Below, piece after piece: positions 9,657 through 20,517 of a DNA stretch of 64,000 nucleotides. Both the position numbers and the translations under genes were made by a program. Below the pieces are notes generated by a model. It searched no databases. It was not told where the DNA came from and worked only from the letters and a program-made list of their open reading frames with translations. Source of the stretch: Rhodosalinus halophilus. GTDB taxonomy: Bacteria > Pseudomonadota > Alphaproteobacteria > Rhodobacterales > Rhodobacteraceae. Numbering within the stretch: the first letter of the stretch is position 1; every line of letters starts with the position of its first letter. The stretch covers positions 496,001-560,000 of the forward strand of contig NZ_QNTQ01000006.1 of the NCBI RefSeq assembly GCF_003298775.1, given 5' to 3'.

Positions 9657-9705
9657 GGCGGCGCGCTTACAAGGGCTGCACAGATCCGGCAAGGAGCGCC
9701 TTCGC

Positions 9706-10428
9706 ATGTCCAATCCCACCGCCGCGATGCTCGTGATCGGGGACGAGATCCTCTCGGGCCGCACGCGGGACTCCAACATGCATCACCTCGCGGGGGAACT
9801 CACGCGCGTGGGCATCGACCTGCGCGAGGTGCGCGTCGTGCCCGACGACCAGGATGCCATCGTCGCCGCGGTTCGCGCGCTGGCCGGGCGGTGGGATCAC
9901 CTCTTCACCTCCGGCGGCATCGGCCCGACCCATGACGACATAACGGCCGAGTCGGTGGCGGCGGCCTTCGACATGCCGATCCGGGTGCGCGAGGACGCCC
10001 GCGCGCTGCTTCAGGCGCACTATGACAGTCAAGGGCTGGAACTGAACGAGTCGCGGCTGCGGATGGCCCGCATTCCGGAGGGCGCGACGCTGATCGAGAA
10101 CCCGATCTCGGCGGCGCCCGGCTTCACCCTGAAGAACGTCCACGTCATGGCCGGCGTGCCGACGATCTTCGAGGCGATGGTCGCGAGCGTCCTGCCGACG
10201 CTGACCGGCGGCGCGCCGCTTCTGTCGCAGACGCTGACCGTGCAGCGCGGCGAAGGGGACGTCGCGCCCATATTGCAGGAGATCGCCGTCGCCTTCCCCG
10301 ACCTGACGGTGGGATCCTACCCCTTCATCCGGGGCGGCGTGCACGGGGTCAACGTGGTGGTGCGCGGCAGCGACAAGACGCAGGTCGACGCGGCGGTGAC
10401 CCGGCTTTCGGGAATGCTGGAGGGATGA
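9706..10428 (+). CDS. Competence/damage-inducible CinA-like, molybdopterin-binding (MoaB/MogA fold) protein
   Basis: This 240-residue protein starts with AAMLVIGDEILSGRTRDSN and carries FTSGGIGPTHDDITAESV, the MoCF-biosynthesis (MogA/MoaB) phosphate- and pterin-binding motif that also forms the N-terminal domain of CinA. The C-terminal nicotinamide-nucleotide amidase domain of full CinA is absent, as expected for this length. The role is unclear: ADP-ribose or FAD pyrophosphatase activity has been described for this domain in relatives. AAGGAG precedes the chosen ATG. The stop overlaps the next ATG (ATGA). Confidence 0.88.
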   Translation: MSNPTAAMLVIGDEILSGRTRDSNMHHLAGELTRVGIDLREVRVVPDDQDAIVAAVRALAGRWDHLFTSGGIGPTHDDITAESVAAAFDMPIRVREDARALLQAHYDSQGLELNESRLRMARIPEGATLIENPISAAPGFTLKNVHVMAGVPTIFEAMVASVLPTLTGGAPLLSQTLTVQRGEGDVAPILQEIAVAFPDLTVGSYPFIRGGVHGVNVVVRGSDKTQVDAAVTRLSGMLEG

Positions 10429-11165
10429 CCGCCGAGGCGCTCCGTCTGCTCGAGGTCAGCGACGCGACATGGCCGCCGGCCCGCAGGTGGGAACTCGGGC
10501 CCTTCGTGCTGCGCGACGGGCAGGGTGGGGGCAAGCGCGTCTCGGCCGCGACGATGGCCGCGCCCGGAGAGGTGCCCGACGCCGCCGCCCTGGCCGAGGC
10601 GGAAGCGGCGATGACCGAGATGCGGCAGGGGCCGCTCGTCATGGTGCGTCCGGGGGAGGACGCGCTCGATGCGATGCTCGAGAGCGCCGGATACGAGGTG
10701 CTCGACCCGAGCGTCATATGGCACGCGCCCATAGATCGGCTCACCGACCGCGCCGTGCCGCGGCTCGCCGCGCTCACGGTCTGGGAGCCCCTGCAGATCA
10801 TGCGCGAGATCTGGACCGAGCACGGCTTCGGCCCCGCCCGGCAGGCCGTGATGGAGCGCGCGCCGCAGCCCAAGACGGGCCTGCTTGCCCGGCAGAACGA
10901 TCACCCCGCCGGCACCGGCTTCGTCTGCGTGGCCGGTGGCGTGGCGATGGTGCACGCTCTCGTCGTCGTGCCGCGCGAGCGGCGGCAGGGGGCCGCGCAG
11001 TGGTTCATGCGTGGCGCCGCGATCTGGGCCGCGGAGCACGGTGCCACCGAGATCGCCGCCATGGCGACGCGCGACAACATCGCGGCGGCAGGGCTTTATG
11101 CCAGCCTCGGGATGCGGCAGGCTGGCGGCTACCATTACCGGATCAAGCCCGTGGAGGGGCGTTGA
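10425..11165 (+). CDS. GNAT family N-acetyltransferase
   Basis: This 246-residue protein has a C-terminal GNAT core. VALVVVPRERRQGAAQWFM-like sequence (about residues 177-196) forms the acetyl-CoA pyrophosphate-binding motif, followed by NIAAAGLYASLGMR, the typical strand-helix end of the fold. The N-terminal 120 residues form a separate region of unknown function. The gene overlaps the CinA-like gene by 4 bp and sits 3 bp before the AhpD-like gene, so it is part of a tight operon. The acceptor substrate cannot be inferred. Confidence 0.85.
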   Translation: MTAEALRLLEVSDATWPPARRWELGPFVLRDGQGGGKRVSAATMAAPGEVPDAAALAEAEAAMTEMRQGPLVMVRPGEDALDAMLESAGYEVLDPSVIWHAPIDRLTDRAVPRLAALTVWEPLQIMREIWTEHGFGPARQAVMERAPQPKTGLLARQNDHPAGTGFVCVAGGVAMVHALVVVPRERRQGAAQWFMRGAAIWAAEHGATEIAAMATRDNIAAAGLYASLGMRQAGGYHYRIKPVEGR

Positions 11166-11168
11166 GAG

Positions 11169-11735
11169 ATGGACGACAAGCCGACCGCGCTGGACCTGCC
11201 CCAGGTCGATCCGCTGCCCGAGGCGACGCGGAAATACTTCGACGTCTGCGAGGAAAAGCTCGGGATGGTGCCGAACGTTCTGCGCGCCTTTGCCTTCGAC
11301 ATCGAGAAACTGAACGCCTTCACGGCGATGTACAACGACCTGATGCTGGCCGACTCGGGGCTGTCCAAGCTCGAGCGCGAGATGATCGCGGTCGTCGTCT
11401 CTTCGGTGAACCGCTGCTACTACTGCCTGACGGCGCATGGCGCGGCGGTGCGCGCGCTTTCGGGCGATCCGAAGCTGGGCGAGATGCTGGTGATGAACTG
11501 GCGCGTGGCCGAGCTGGACGCGCGGCAGACCGCGATGCTGACCTTCGCCGAGAAGGTGACGAAGGCCAGCGCCGAGATCACCGAGCTCGACCGCGAGGCG
11601 CTGCGCAGCGTCGGTTTTTCGGACCGCGACATCTGGGACATCGCGGCTGTGACGGGTTTCTTCAACATGACCAACAGGTTGGCCAGCGCGACGGCGATGA
11701 AGCCAAACGATGCGTATCACGCGCAGGCGCGCTGA
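11169..11735 (+). CDS. Peroxidase-related (AhpD/carboxymuconolactone decarboxylase-like) protein
   Basis: This 188-residue alpha-helical protein carries the AhpD-type redox motif CYYCLTAHGAAV (Cys-x-x-Cys, then a His) near residue 80. It fits the uncharacterised peroxidase-related branch of the carboxymuconolactone decarboxylase superfamily, whose members are thought to use the Cys pair in thiol peroxidase chemistry. It lies between the GNAT gene and the OmpA-like gene and overlaps the latter by 26 bp in another frame. Confidence 0.9.
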   Translation: MDDKPTALDLPQVDPLPEATRKYFDVCEEKLGMVPNVLRAFAFDIEKLNAFTAMYNDLMLADSGLSKLEREMIAVVVSSVNRCYYCLTAHGAAVRALSGDPKLGEMLVMNWRVAELDARQTAMLTFAEKVTKASAEITELDREALRSVGFSDRDIWDIAAVTGFFNMTNRLASATAMKPNDAYHAQAR

Positions 11736-12669
11736 GCGGGCGCTCGCCTGTCTCCTCTTTCTCGTCGCGGCGCCGCTCTTCGCCGCGGTGGAACTCGATC
11801 CGCCGCCCGGCGCGATGCTGACCGCGCAGGATCTCTCGGCGCCCGACAGCCATCTGGTTCCGGCCGGGCCCTGGACGACCGACGAGGGCGTGCCCGGCCT
11901 GCGGGCCGAAGGCGCGGTCACGCGGCAGGCCTGGCGGATCGGCGGGCCGTCGAGCACGACGCTGCAGCTGATCGCGCCGCTGCGCGCGCAGTTGCGCGAC
12001 CAGGGCTTCGAGATCGTCTTCGAGTGCCGCGACCGGGCCTGCGGTGGCTTCGACTTCCGCTTCGCCATCGACGTAATGCCCGCGCCCGCGATGTATGTGG
12101 ACCTGACTCGCTTCCGCTTTCTCTCGGCGCTTCGTGTGCGCGAGGACGGGGCGGCGGATTACGTCACGCTGCTCGCCAGCCGCACCGAGTCCGCGGGATA
12201 CATCCAGGTGATCCATGTGGCGAGCGGTGGCGCCGAGCCTCTCGCCGCCGCGGCAGAGGCTGCGCCGGCCGCCCCGCCCGAACCGGAGGCGGACGCGATC
12301 GGCGCTACGCTGGAGCGGCGCGGTCACGCCGTGCTGCACGGACTCGACTTCGCCAGCGGCGCGGCGGACCTTTCCGATCGCGAGCATGCAGTGCTCTCCG
12401 CGCTTGCGGCCTACCTGCGCGCGAACCCCGCGCGCGCCGTCGTGCTCGTCGGTCACACGGATGCGGTCGGCGCGCTCGACGGCAATATCGCGCTCTCTCG
12501 CGCGCGGGCGGAGGCCGTGCTGCAGCGGCTCGTGGACCGCCACGGCGCGGATCCCGCGCAGATCAGCGCCGAGGGCGTGGGCTATCTCGCCCCTGTCGCC
12601 ACGAACCTCACGCCCGAGGGCCGCGAGGCAAACCGCCGCGTCGAGGCTGTTCTGATCGCCACGGAGTGA
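11710..12669 (+). CDS. OmpA family protein
   Basis: This 319-residue secreted protein has a signal peptide (RRRAERALACLLFLVAAPLFA, cleavage near FAA-V), a unique domain of about 170 residues, an Ala/Pro-rich linker (about 185-205), and a C-terminal OmpA/MotB peptidoglycan-binding domain. That domain contains VLVGHTDAVG and NIALSRARAEAV, then GVGYLAPVATN. The protein probably links the outer membrane or periplasm to peptidoglycan. The start codon lies inside the end of the AhpD-like gene, so expression is likely coupled. Confidence 0.9.
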   Translation: MRITRRRAERALACLLFLVAAPLFAAVELDPPPGAMLTAQDLSAPDSHLVPAGPWTTDEGVPGLRAEGAVTRQAWRIGGPSSTTLQLIAPLRAQLRDQGFEIVFECRDRACGGFDFRFAIDVMPAPAMYVDLTRFRFLSALRVREDGAADYVTLLASRTESAGYIQVIHVASGGAEPLAAAAEAAPAAPPEPEADAIGATLERRGHAVLHGLDFASGAADLSDREHAVLSALAAYLRANPARAVVLVGHTDAVGALDGNIALSRARAEAVLQRLVDRHGADPAQISAEGVGYLAPVATNLTPEGREANRRVEAVLIATE

Positions 12670-12755
12670 CATTCTCGCCGTCCCTCTTTACTCATTCCGA
12701 TTTCTGAATATATAAACCGCAAGCTCAGGACCGCCGAAACCCGGAGATGCGCCCC

Positions 12756-14501
12756 ATGTCCCTGCTCAATCGCGCCGCGCTGGAGCGGCATCTTCCCATC
12801 CTGCAATGGTCGCGCAGCTACTCCCGCGACACGCTGACATCGGACGTGGTGGCGGCGGTGATCGTCACCATCATGCTGATCCCGCAGTCGCTGGCCTATG
12901 CGCTGCTGGCGGGGCTGCCGGCGGAAATGGGGCTATACGCCTCGATCCTGCCGCTCGTGGCCTACGCGATCTTCGGCACCTCGCGGGCGCTGGCGGTCGG
13001 CCCTGTGGCGGTGGTCTCGCTGATGACCGCGGCCGCCATCGCCAACCTCGGCATCACCGACCCCGTGCAATACGCCGCGGCGGCGATCACGCTGGCCTTC
13101 CTCTCGGGCGCGATCCTGACGGTCATGGGCGTGTTCCGCCTGGGGTTCCTGGCGAATTTCCTGAGCCATCCGGTGATCGCGGGCTTCATCACCGCCTCGG
13201 GCATTCTGATCGCCACCTCGCAGCTCAAGCACATCCTGGGGGTCGAGGCGCACGGCCACACGCTGCCGGAGCTTGTGAGCTCGCTCTGGGCGCATCTGCC
13301 GGAGACCAACCTCTACACCCTCGTGATCGGCGTGGCGGCGACGGCCTTCCTGTTCTGGGTCCGCAAGGGGCTCAAGCCGCTCCTGCTGAAGACCGGCATG
13401 AAGCCACGTCTGGCCGACATCCTCGCCAAGGCGGGGCCGGTCCTCGCCGTGGCGGTCACGACGCTGATCGCCTTCGCCTTCGGACTGGGCGAGCGGGGCG
13501 TGGACATCGTGGGCACCGTGCCCCAGGGGCTGCCGCCGCTCACCGCGCCGCGGCTGGACCTCGACCTGATCGCCCAGCTTCTGGTGCCCGCGCTGATGAT
13601 CTCGATCATCGGCTTCGTCGAATCGGTCTCGGTCGCCCAGACGCTGGCCGCGAAGCGGCGCCAGCGGATCGTGCCGGACCAGGAACTCGTGGGCCTCGGC
13701 GCGTCGAACATCGCGGCCTCGGTGACGGGCGGCTATCCCGTCACGGGCGGATTCGCCCGCTCGGTGGTGAACTTCGACGCCGGCGCCGAGACGCCGGCGG
13801 CGGGCGCCTTCACCGCCGTGGGCATCCTCGTGGCGGCGATGCTTCTCACCCCGCTGCTCTTCTTCCTGCCCAAGGCGACGCTCGCCGCCACGATCATCGT
13901 GGCCGTGCTCAGCCTGGTCGATTTCTCGATCCTGCGCCACGCATGGGGCTACTCGAAGGTGGACTTCGCCGCCGTCTCGGCGACCATCCTGCTGACCCTC
14001 GGCTTCGGCGTCGAAGTGGGCGTCGCGGCGGGCGTGGCGCTGTCGATCGCGCTGCATCTCTACAAGACCTCGCGCCCGCATGTGGCCGAGGTGGGCCGCG
14101 TGCCGGGCACCGAGCACTTCCGCAACATCCTGCGCCACGCGGTCGAGACCGACCCGTCCGTCGTCACGCTGCGGGTGGACGAGAGCCTCTACTTCGCCAA
14201 TGCCGCCTTCCTGCAGGATTACGTCTACGACCGGGTGGTGAAGGACAAGGAGGTGCGGGACGTGGTGTTGATGTTCTCGGCGGTGAACGAGGTGGATCTC
14301 TCCGCGCTCGAAAGCCTCGAGGCGATAAACCGCAGGCTCGCCGACATGGACATCCGTCTGCACCTGTCCGAGGTGAAGGGACCGGTGATGGACCGGCTGA
14401 AGCGGAGCCATTTCCTCGAGCATCTGACCGGGCGCGTGTTCCTCTCCCAGCACGAGGCGATGCAGACGCTCTGCAAGGGCCGGCCGCGCGCCGCGGAGTG
14501 A
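12756..14501 (+). CDS. SulP family inorganic anion transporter with STAS domain
   Basis: This 581-residue inner-membrane protein has the SulP signature (IPQSLAYALLAGLPAEMGLYAS) near the N-terminus, about a dozen membrane segments, and a C-terminal STAS domain (about 450-570, with DESLYFANAAF). The likely substrates are sulfate or bicarbonate. An in-frame ATG three codons earlier (12747) directly abuts GGAG, leaving no spacing. GGAG sits 9 nt before the ATG at 12756, so I chose the latter. The gene starts about 90 bp after the OmpA-like gene and ends convergent with the methyltransferase gene. Confidence 0.92.
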   Translation: MSLLNRAALERHLPILQWSRSYSRDTLTSDVVAAVIVTIMLIPQSLAYALLAGLPAEMGLYASILPLVAYAIFGTSRALAVGPVAVVSLMTAAAIANLGITDPVQYAAAAITLAFLSGAILTVMGVFRLGFLANFLSHPVIAGFITASGILIATSQLKHILGVEAHGHTLPELVSSLWAHLPETNLYTLVIGVAATAFLFWVRKGLKPLLLKTGMKPRLADILAKAGPVLAVAVTTLIAFAFGLGERGVDIVGTVPQGLPPLTAPRLDLDLIAQLLVPALMISIIGFVESVSVAQTLAAKRRQRIVPDQELVGLGASNIAASVTGGYPVTGGFARSVVNFDAGAETPAAGAFTAVGILVAAMLLTPLLFFLPKATLAATIIVAVLSLVDFSILRHAWGYSKVDFAAVSATILLTLGFGVEVGVAAGVALSIALHLYKTSRPHVAEVGRVPGTEHFRNILRHAVETDPSVVTLRVDESLYFANAAFLQDYVYDRVVKDKEVRDVVLMFSAVNEVDLSALESLEAINRRLADMDIRLHLSEVKGPVMDRLKRSHFLEHLTGRVFLSQHEAMQTLCKGRPRAAE

Positions 14502-14514
14502 GCGGCGTGCGCCT

Positions 14515-15402
14515 CTAGACGATGCGGTGACCCGCGGCGCGCAGCGCCTCTGCCAGTGCGCCGATATGCGCGGGTCCGACCTCGCAGCAGCCGCCGACGA
14601 TGGTCGCCCCCTGCGCCACCCAGCCCATGGCGAAGCGGGCATAGGCTGCCGGGTCGAGGTCGCGCCGGGCGGTCAGCATGGCCACAGTCGGCCGGTCGGA
14701 GAGGAATTCGTCCGGGATGTGCGTGAAGCCGTTGGCATAGGCGCCGAAGGGCCGGCCCCAACCGGCCAGGATGGTGAGCGCCGCCTCGACCGCCTCGGGG
14801 CGCGAGCAGTTGATCAGCACCGCCTCGGGCGCATGCCGCGCCACGACCGGCCGCAGGTCCGCAAGCGGTTCGCCCGAGCGCAGGCGCGTGCCGTCGTCGT
14901 CCTCGACCGTCATCGCCAGCCAGACAGGCAGCGCGGTGGCGCGCGCGCCAAGCAGCACCCCTTCCGCCGCCGCGACCGAGGGCACCGTCTCGGCGATAAG
15001 CAGATCGGCGGCGCCCGCCATCATCCCTGCGATCTCGGCATAGAGCGGCGCCGCGCGATCCGGCGGCGGGACGAGATCGGGGCGGTAGGAGGCGCCCAGA
15101 GGCCCGAGCGCCCCTGCGACGCGTTGTCCGCGGGCGCCCTCCCGCGCCTCGCGCAGCGCCAAGGCGATCAACTCCTCCAGCCTGTCCTCCAGCCCCTCCG
15201 GCGCCAGCCGGTCGCGGTGCAGGGCATAGCTGTTGGCCGTGGCGATCGTCGCGCCCGCGCGGGCATAGTCGGCATGCACGCCGGCCAGCAGGCCGGGGCG
15301 CGTCATCATCACCTTCGTGGACCAGAGCGGCGTGGGTGCGTCTCCGCCGCGGCGCACCGCTTCCTGCCCGATCGAGCCGTCGAGAAGGGTGATCTCCGCC
15401 AT
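14515..15402 (-). CDS. Homocysteine S-methyltransferase family protein
   Basis: This 295-residue Pfam-type S-methyl_trans protein starts ITLLDGSIGQEAVRRGGD. The zinc-binding cysteines appear as NCSRPEAVEA (first Cys) and GGCCEVGPAHI (the Cys pair) near the C-terminus. It probably methylates homocysteine to methionine using S-methylmethionine, betaine or a related donor. The donor cannot be decided from sequence. The frame extends ten codons upstream, but the chosen Met fits the family start. Confidence 0.88.
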   Translation of the reverse strand: MAEITLLDGSIGQEAVRRGGDAPTPLWSTKVMMTRPGLLAGVHADYARAGATIATANSYALHRDRLAPEGLEDRLEELIALALREAREGARGQRVAGALGPLGASYRPDLVPPPDRAAPLYAEIAGMMAGAADLLIAETVPSVAAAEGVLLGARATALPVWLAMTVEDDDGTRLRSGEPLADLRPVVARHAPEAVLINCSRPEAVEAALTILAGWGRPFGAYANGFTHIPDEFLSDRPTVAMLTARRDLDPAAYARFAMGWVAQGATIVGGCCEVGPAHIGALAEALRAAGHRIV

Positions 15403-15461
15403 CGCCTGCGCCTTCGCTGCGCGTCTGGCCAAGGCTTAACCGCCGCAGGCGGATTGCCAAG

Positions 15462-15498
15462 AAAAAAAAGACGGCCCCGGTGCCATGCGCCGGAGCCG
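15462..15498 (-). terminator. Rho-independent terminator after the LysR gene
   Basis: Read on the minus strand, a 9-bp GC-rich stem (CGGCTCCGG pairing with CCGGGGCCG, one G-U pair) with a 9-nt loop is followed, after a C, by eight consecutive T. It begins 25 bp downstream of the LysR stop, the right place to end that transcript before the methyltransferase gene. Confidence 0.85.
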
Positions 15499-15522
15499 CT
15501 GAGGCTGGAGGGAAGAACGTGG

Positions 15523-16428
15523 TTACCAGTCGCTCGGGCCCCGTTCGGCGAAGGCGTTGACCAGAAAGTCGATGAAGGCGCGCACCTTGGGCTGCGTGAA
15601 GCGGCCCGGCGGATAGACGGCGTAGATGCCCTGGGTCTCGAGCGGCAGGTCGGGGATCGCGTCGACGACCAGTCCCTTGGCCATCGCGGGCGCGTAGAGG
15701 AAGGAGGGCAGATAGGCGATCCCGAGTCCCGCGACGCAGGCGTTGAGCAGCGACTGCCCGTCGTTGACGCTGAGCCAGCCGGCGGTGCGCACCTGACGCT
15801 TCTCGCCCGACGGCGCGGTGATACGCCAGACGCTGCCCGAGGACTGGCTGGCGTAGTGCAGAAGCTTGTGCTCGTTGAGATCGTCTATGCGGCCCGGCCG
15901 GCCGTATTTCTGGAAATAGGAGGGCGCGCCCACCATGCGCTTCGCCGTCTCGGCGAGCTTGCGGGCGCGCAGGCTGGAATCCTCCAGTTCGCCGATGCGG
16001 ACCGCCATGTCGAAGCCTTCCGAGATCAGCTCCACGTAGCGGTTGTTGAGCACCATGTTGATGCTGATGTCGGGAAAGGCGTGCAGGAAGTCCCCGAGGA
16101 TCGGCGAGAGGTGATTGACCCCGAAATCGGTGGCGACCGAAATCCGCAAGAGCCCCGAAGGATCGGATTGCATCGCGGTGACGAGGGCGTCGGCCTCGCC
16201 GGCGTCGTTCAGGACGCGCCGCGCACGGTCGTAGTAGGCGAGGCCGATTTCGGTGGGGCTCACGCGCCGTGTGGTGCGGTTGAGCAGCCGCGCGCCGAGC
16301 CGGGCCTCGAGACTCGAGACATGCTTGGAGACGGCGGATTTGGAGATGCCGAGCTTCTTCGCGGCATCGGTGAACCCACCCTGGTCCACGACGGTCGCGA
16401 ATGCCTCCATTTCCGTGAGCCGGTCCAT
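15523..16428 (-). CDS. LysR family transcriptional regulator
   Basis: This 301-residue regulator has an N-terminal winged helix-turn-helix (about residues 1-62: MEAFATVVDQGGFTDAAKK, then SKSAVSKHVSSLEARLGARL). A C-terminal periplasmic-binding-protein-like effector domain contains NDGQSLLNACVAGLGIAYLP. It belongs to the CrgA/AaeR-like LysR branch. The frame is open far upstream, but the Met of MDRLTEMEAF is the family start. It is 225 bp downstream of fadH on the same strand. Its target is unknown. Confidence 0.93.
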   Translation of the reverse strand: MDRLTEMEAFATVVDQGGFTDAAKKLGISKSAVSKHVSSLEARLGARLLNRTTRRVSPTEIGLAYYDRARRVLNDAGEADALVTAMQSDPSGLLRISVATDFGVNHLSPILGDFLHAFPDISINMVLNNRYVELISEGFDMAVRIGELEDSSLRARKLAETAKRMVGAPSYFQKYGRPGRIDDLNEHKLLHYASQSSGSVWRITAPSGEKRQVRTAGWLSVNDGQSLLNACVAGLGIAYLPSFLYAPAMAKGLVVDAIPDLPLETQGIYAVYPPGRFTQPKVRAFIDFLVNAFAERGPSDW

Positions 16429-16652
16429 TCCGTCACCTTTCCCGTGTTCTGTCGCACGATGCGATCTATCGCCGGGAATTCGGGCGGTTTTGCGACGGAG
16501 AGCCGACAATACAGGGGAGCTTGCGGCGGTGTCGCGTTCCGGGAAACGCGCCATCGCCCGCCGCCCGGCCGACATCGCGCACGGCGAGATCCTCGTCCTC
16601 CGAAGGGCAGGCTGCGGGATGCTCTTTTGTTCCGAACGGGCTCGGGGCCGGC

Positions 16653-18698
<2,046 letters not shown>

Positions 18699-18807
18699 CT
18701 AGACATGGCGCGCCTGCGCCCGGCTGTCACGCGGAAACACCGCTCCCGCGCCGCGCGCGGCGCAGCAGATTGACGCGCCTCCGCCCCCCGCATAACCGAG
18801 GCGCGCG

Positions 18808-19731
18808 ATGCTGGAGATCTTCCTCGAAACGCTGCCGTTCTTCGGGCTGATCGGCCTCGGATACTGGGCCGGGCGGACGGGGTTCTTCAGCGCCGAGGCG
18901 ACGGCTTACCTCACGAAGTTCGTCTTCTATTTCGCGCTCTCGGCGATGCTCTTCCGCTTTTCCGCCAATCTCTCGCTGGCAGAGGTGCTCGACTGGCGCC
19001 TGGTGGGCGCCTACCTCTGGGGCACGGCGCTCGTCTATGTGGTGGCGATGCTGGTGGCCTTCCTGCGCGGCCTCGACACGCCGACCGCGGCAGTGGAGGC
19101 GCAATGCGCGGCGATCGGCAACACGGGCTTTCTGGGCGTGCCGATGCTCACGCTGCTGCTGGGGCCCGCGGCGATCGGGCCGGTGATGCTCGCGCTCGCC
19201 GTGGATCTTATCGTCTTCTCCAGCCTGATCGTGATCCTGATCACCGGCGCGCGCGACGGGCGGATGTCGGTGCGCATTCTGCGAACCGTGGGCCTCGGCC
19301 TTGTCCGGAACCCGATGATCGTCGCGATCTCGGCCGGGTTTCTCTGGTCGGCCTCGGGCTGGCCGATTCCCGGCCCGGCGAACGACTTTCTGGCGCTGCT
19401 CGGCGCGGCCGCCACGCCCGGCGCGCTCTTTGCCATCGGCGCCTCGCTCGCCACCAAATCGGCCGAGCGGGTGAGCATCGCGGCCTGGCTCAGCTTCGCC
19501 AAGCTCGTCCTGCACCCCGCCTCCGTGGCGCTGGCCGTCTTCGTGCTCTTCCCGGTGGACCCCTACAGCGCGGGCGTCGTCACCGCGGCGGCCGCCTTGC
19601 CCGTGGCCGGCAACGTGTACATTCTGGCGCAGCACTACGGGGTCGCGCCGCAGCGCGTCTCGGCGGCGATCCTGATCTCGACCGCTGCGAGCATCCTGAC
19701 GGTGACCTGGGTGATCGCGCAGCTGCCGTGA
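18808..19731 (+). CDS. AEC family transporter (auxin efflux carrier-like)
   Basis: This 307-residue membrane protein has about ten hydrophobic segments in two five-helix halves. The first helix reads ETLPFFGLIGLGYWAGRTGFF and the C-terminal half contains ALPVAGNVYILAQHY, both typical of the AEC/MdcF family. Members move malonate, malate or other small carboxylates. The specificity here is unknown. It is the first gene of a co-directional run that reaches 25518. The nitroreductase-like gene begins 12 bp downstream with a GGGAGGAGG ribosome binding site in the gap. Confidence 0.9.
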   Translation: MLEIFLETLPFFGLIGLGYWAGRTGFFSAEATAYLTKFVFYFALSAMLFRFSANLSLAEVLDWRLVGAYLWGTALVYVVAMLVAFLRGLDTPTAAVEAQCAAIGNTGFLGVPMLTLLLGPAAIGPVMLALAVDLIVFSSLIVILITGARDGRMSVRILRTVGLGLVRNPMIVAISAGFLWSASGWPIPGPANDFLALLGAAATPGALFAIGASLATKSAERVSIAAWLSFAKLVLHPASVALAVFVLFPVDPYSAGVVTAAAALPVAGNVYILAQHYGVAPQRVSAAILISTAASILTVTWVIAQLP

Positions 19732-19743
19732 GGGAGGAGGCCG

Positions 19744-20439
19744 ATGTTCCACAAGGGAGAGCTCGCCTACGAGCCGCTGCCGCTGCCCGACCGGCGGGAG
19801 ATGACGGATGCCGAGATGGTCGCGGCGGCACGGGCCGTGCATGAAGACATGCGCACCCGCCATACGGTGCGCGACTTCTCGGACCGCGCGGTGCCGGAAG
19901 AGGTGATCGCCGAGTGCGTGCGCACCGCGGGCACCGCGCCCTCGGGTGCCAATCATCAGCCCTGGCATTTCGTGGCGATCGGCGATGACGCCATGAAGGC
20001 CCGCATCCGCGCGGCCGCCGAGGCGGAGGAAGAGAAGTTCTACGCCGGCGGAGCGGGCGCGGAATGGCTGCGCGCGCTGGAGCCCATCGGCACGGGCGCG
20101 GAGAAGCCGCATCTGACCACCGCGCCCTGGCTCATCGTGGTCTTCGCCCAGCGCTACGGGGTGACGAAGGACGGCGAGCGCTACAAGAACTACTACGTGC
20201 CCGAAAGCGTGGGGATCGCCACCGGCTTCCTGATCGCGGCGCTGCACCGGGCCGGGCTGTCTTGCCTGACGCATACCCCCAACCCGATGAAGTTCCTCAA
20301 CGAGCTCTGCGACAGGCCCGAGCACGAGAAGCCGGTGATGATCCTCGTCGTGGGCCATCCGGCGGAGGACGCGACGGTGCCGCGGGTGGCGAAGATGAAA
20401 AAGCCGCTCGAGGAGATCCTGACGGTGCGGCGGGGCTGA
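19744..20439 (+). CDS. Nitroreductase-fold flavoprotein, iodotyrosine-deiodinase-like
   Basis: This 231-residue FMN protein of the nitroreductase superfamily contains RTRHTVRDFSDRAVP (FMN phosphate binding), TAPSGANHQPWHF and PESVGIATGF. Glu96, Tyr100 and Lys121 keep the same spacing (4 and 21 residues) as the Glu/Tyr/Lys triad that binds the zwitterion of halotyrosines in iodotyrosine deiodinases. The following LTTAPWLIVVF also resembles that group. The sequence therefore suggests reductive dehalogenation of halotyrosine or a similar phenol. Ordinary nitroreductase activity is the alternative. It lies directly after the AEC transporter gene. Confidence 0.82.
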   Translation: MFHKGELAYEPLPLPDRREMTDAEMVAAARAVHEDMRTRHTVRDFSDRAVPEEVIAECVRTAGTAPSGANHQPWHFVAIGDDAMKARIRAAAEAEEEKFYAGGAGAEWLRALEPIGTGAEKPHLTTAPWLIVVFAQRYGVTKDGERYKNYYVPESVGIATGFLIAALHRAGLSCLTHTPNPMKFLNELCDRPEHEKPVMILVVGHPAEDATVPRVAKMKKPLEEILTVRRG

Positions 20440-20517
20440 GCGGGGCCGCTTCGGCGTTTGCCTGCCGCCTGCGCCCTGCTAGGACAGGCCTGAAACCGCA
20501 CCACAGGAGTCCCCGCC

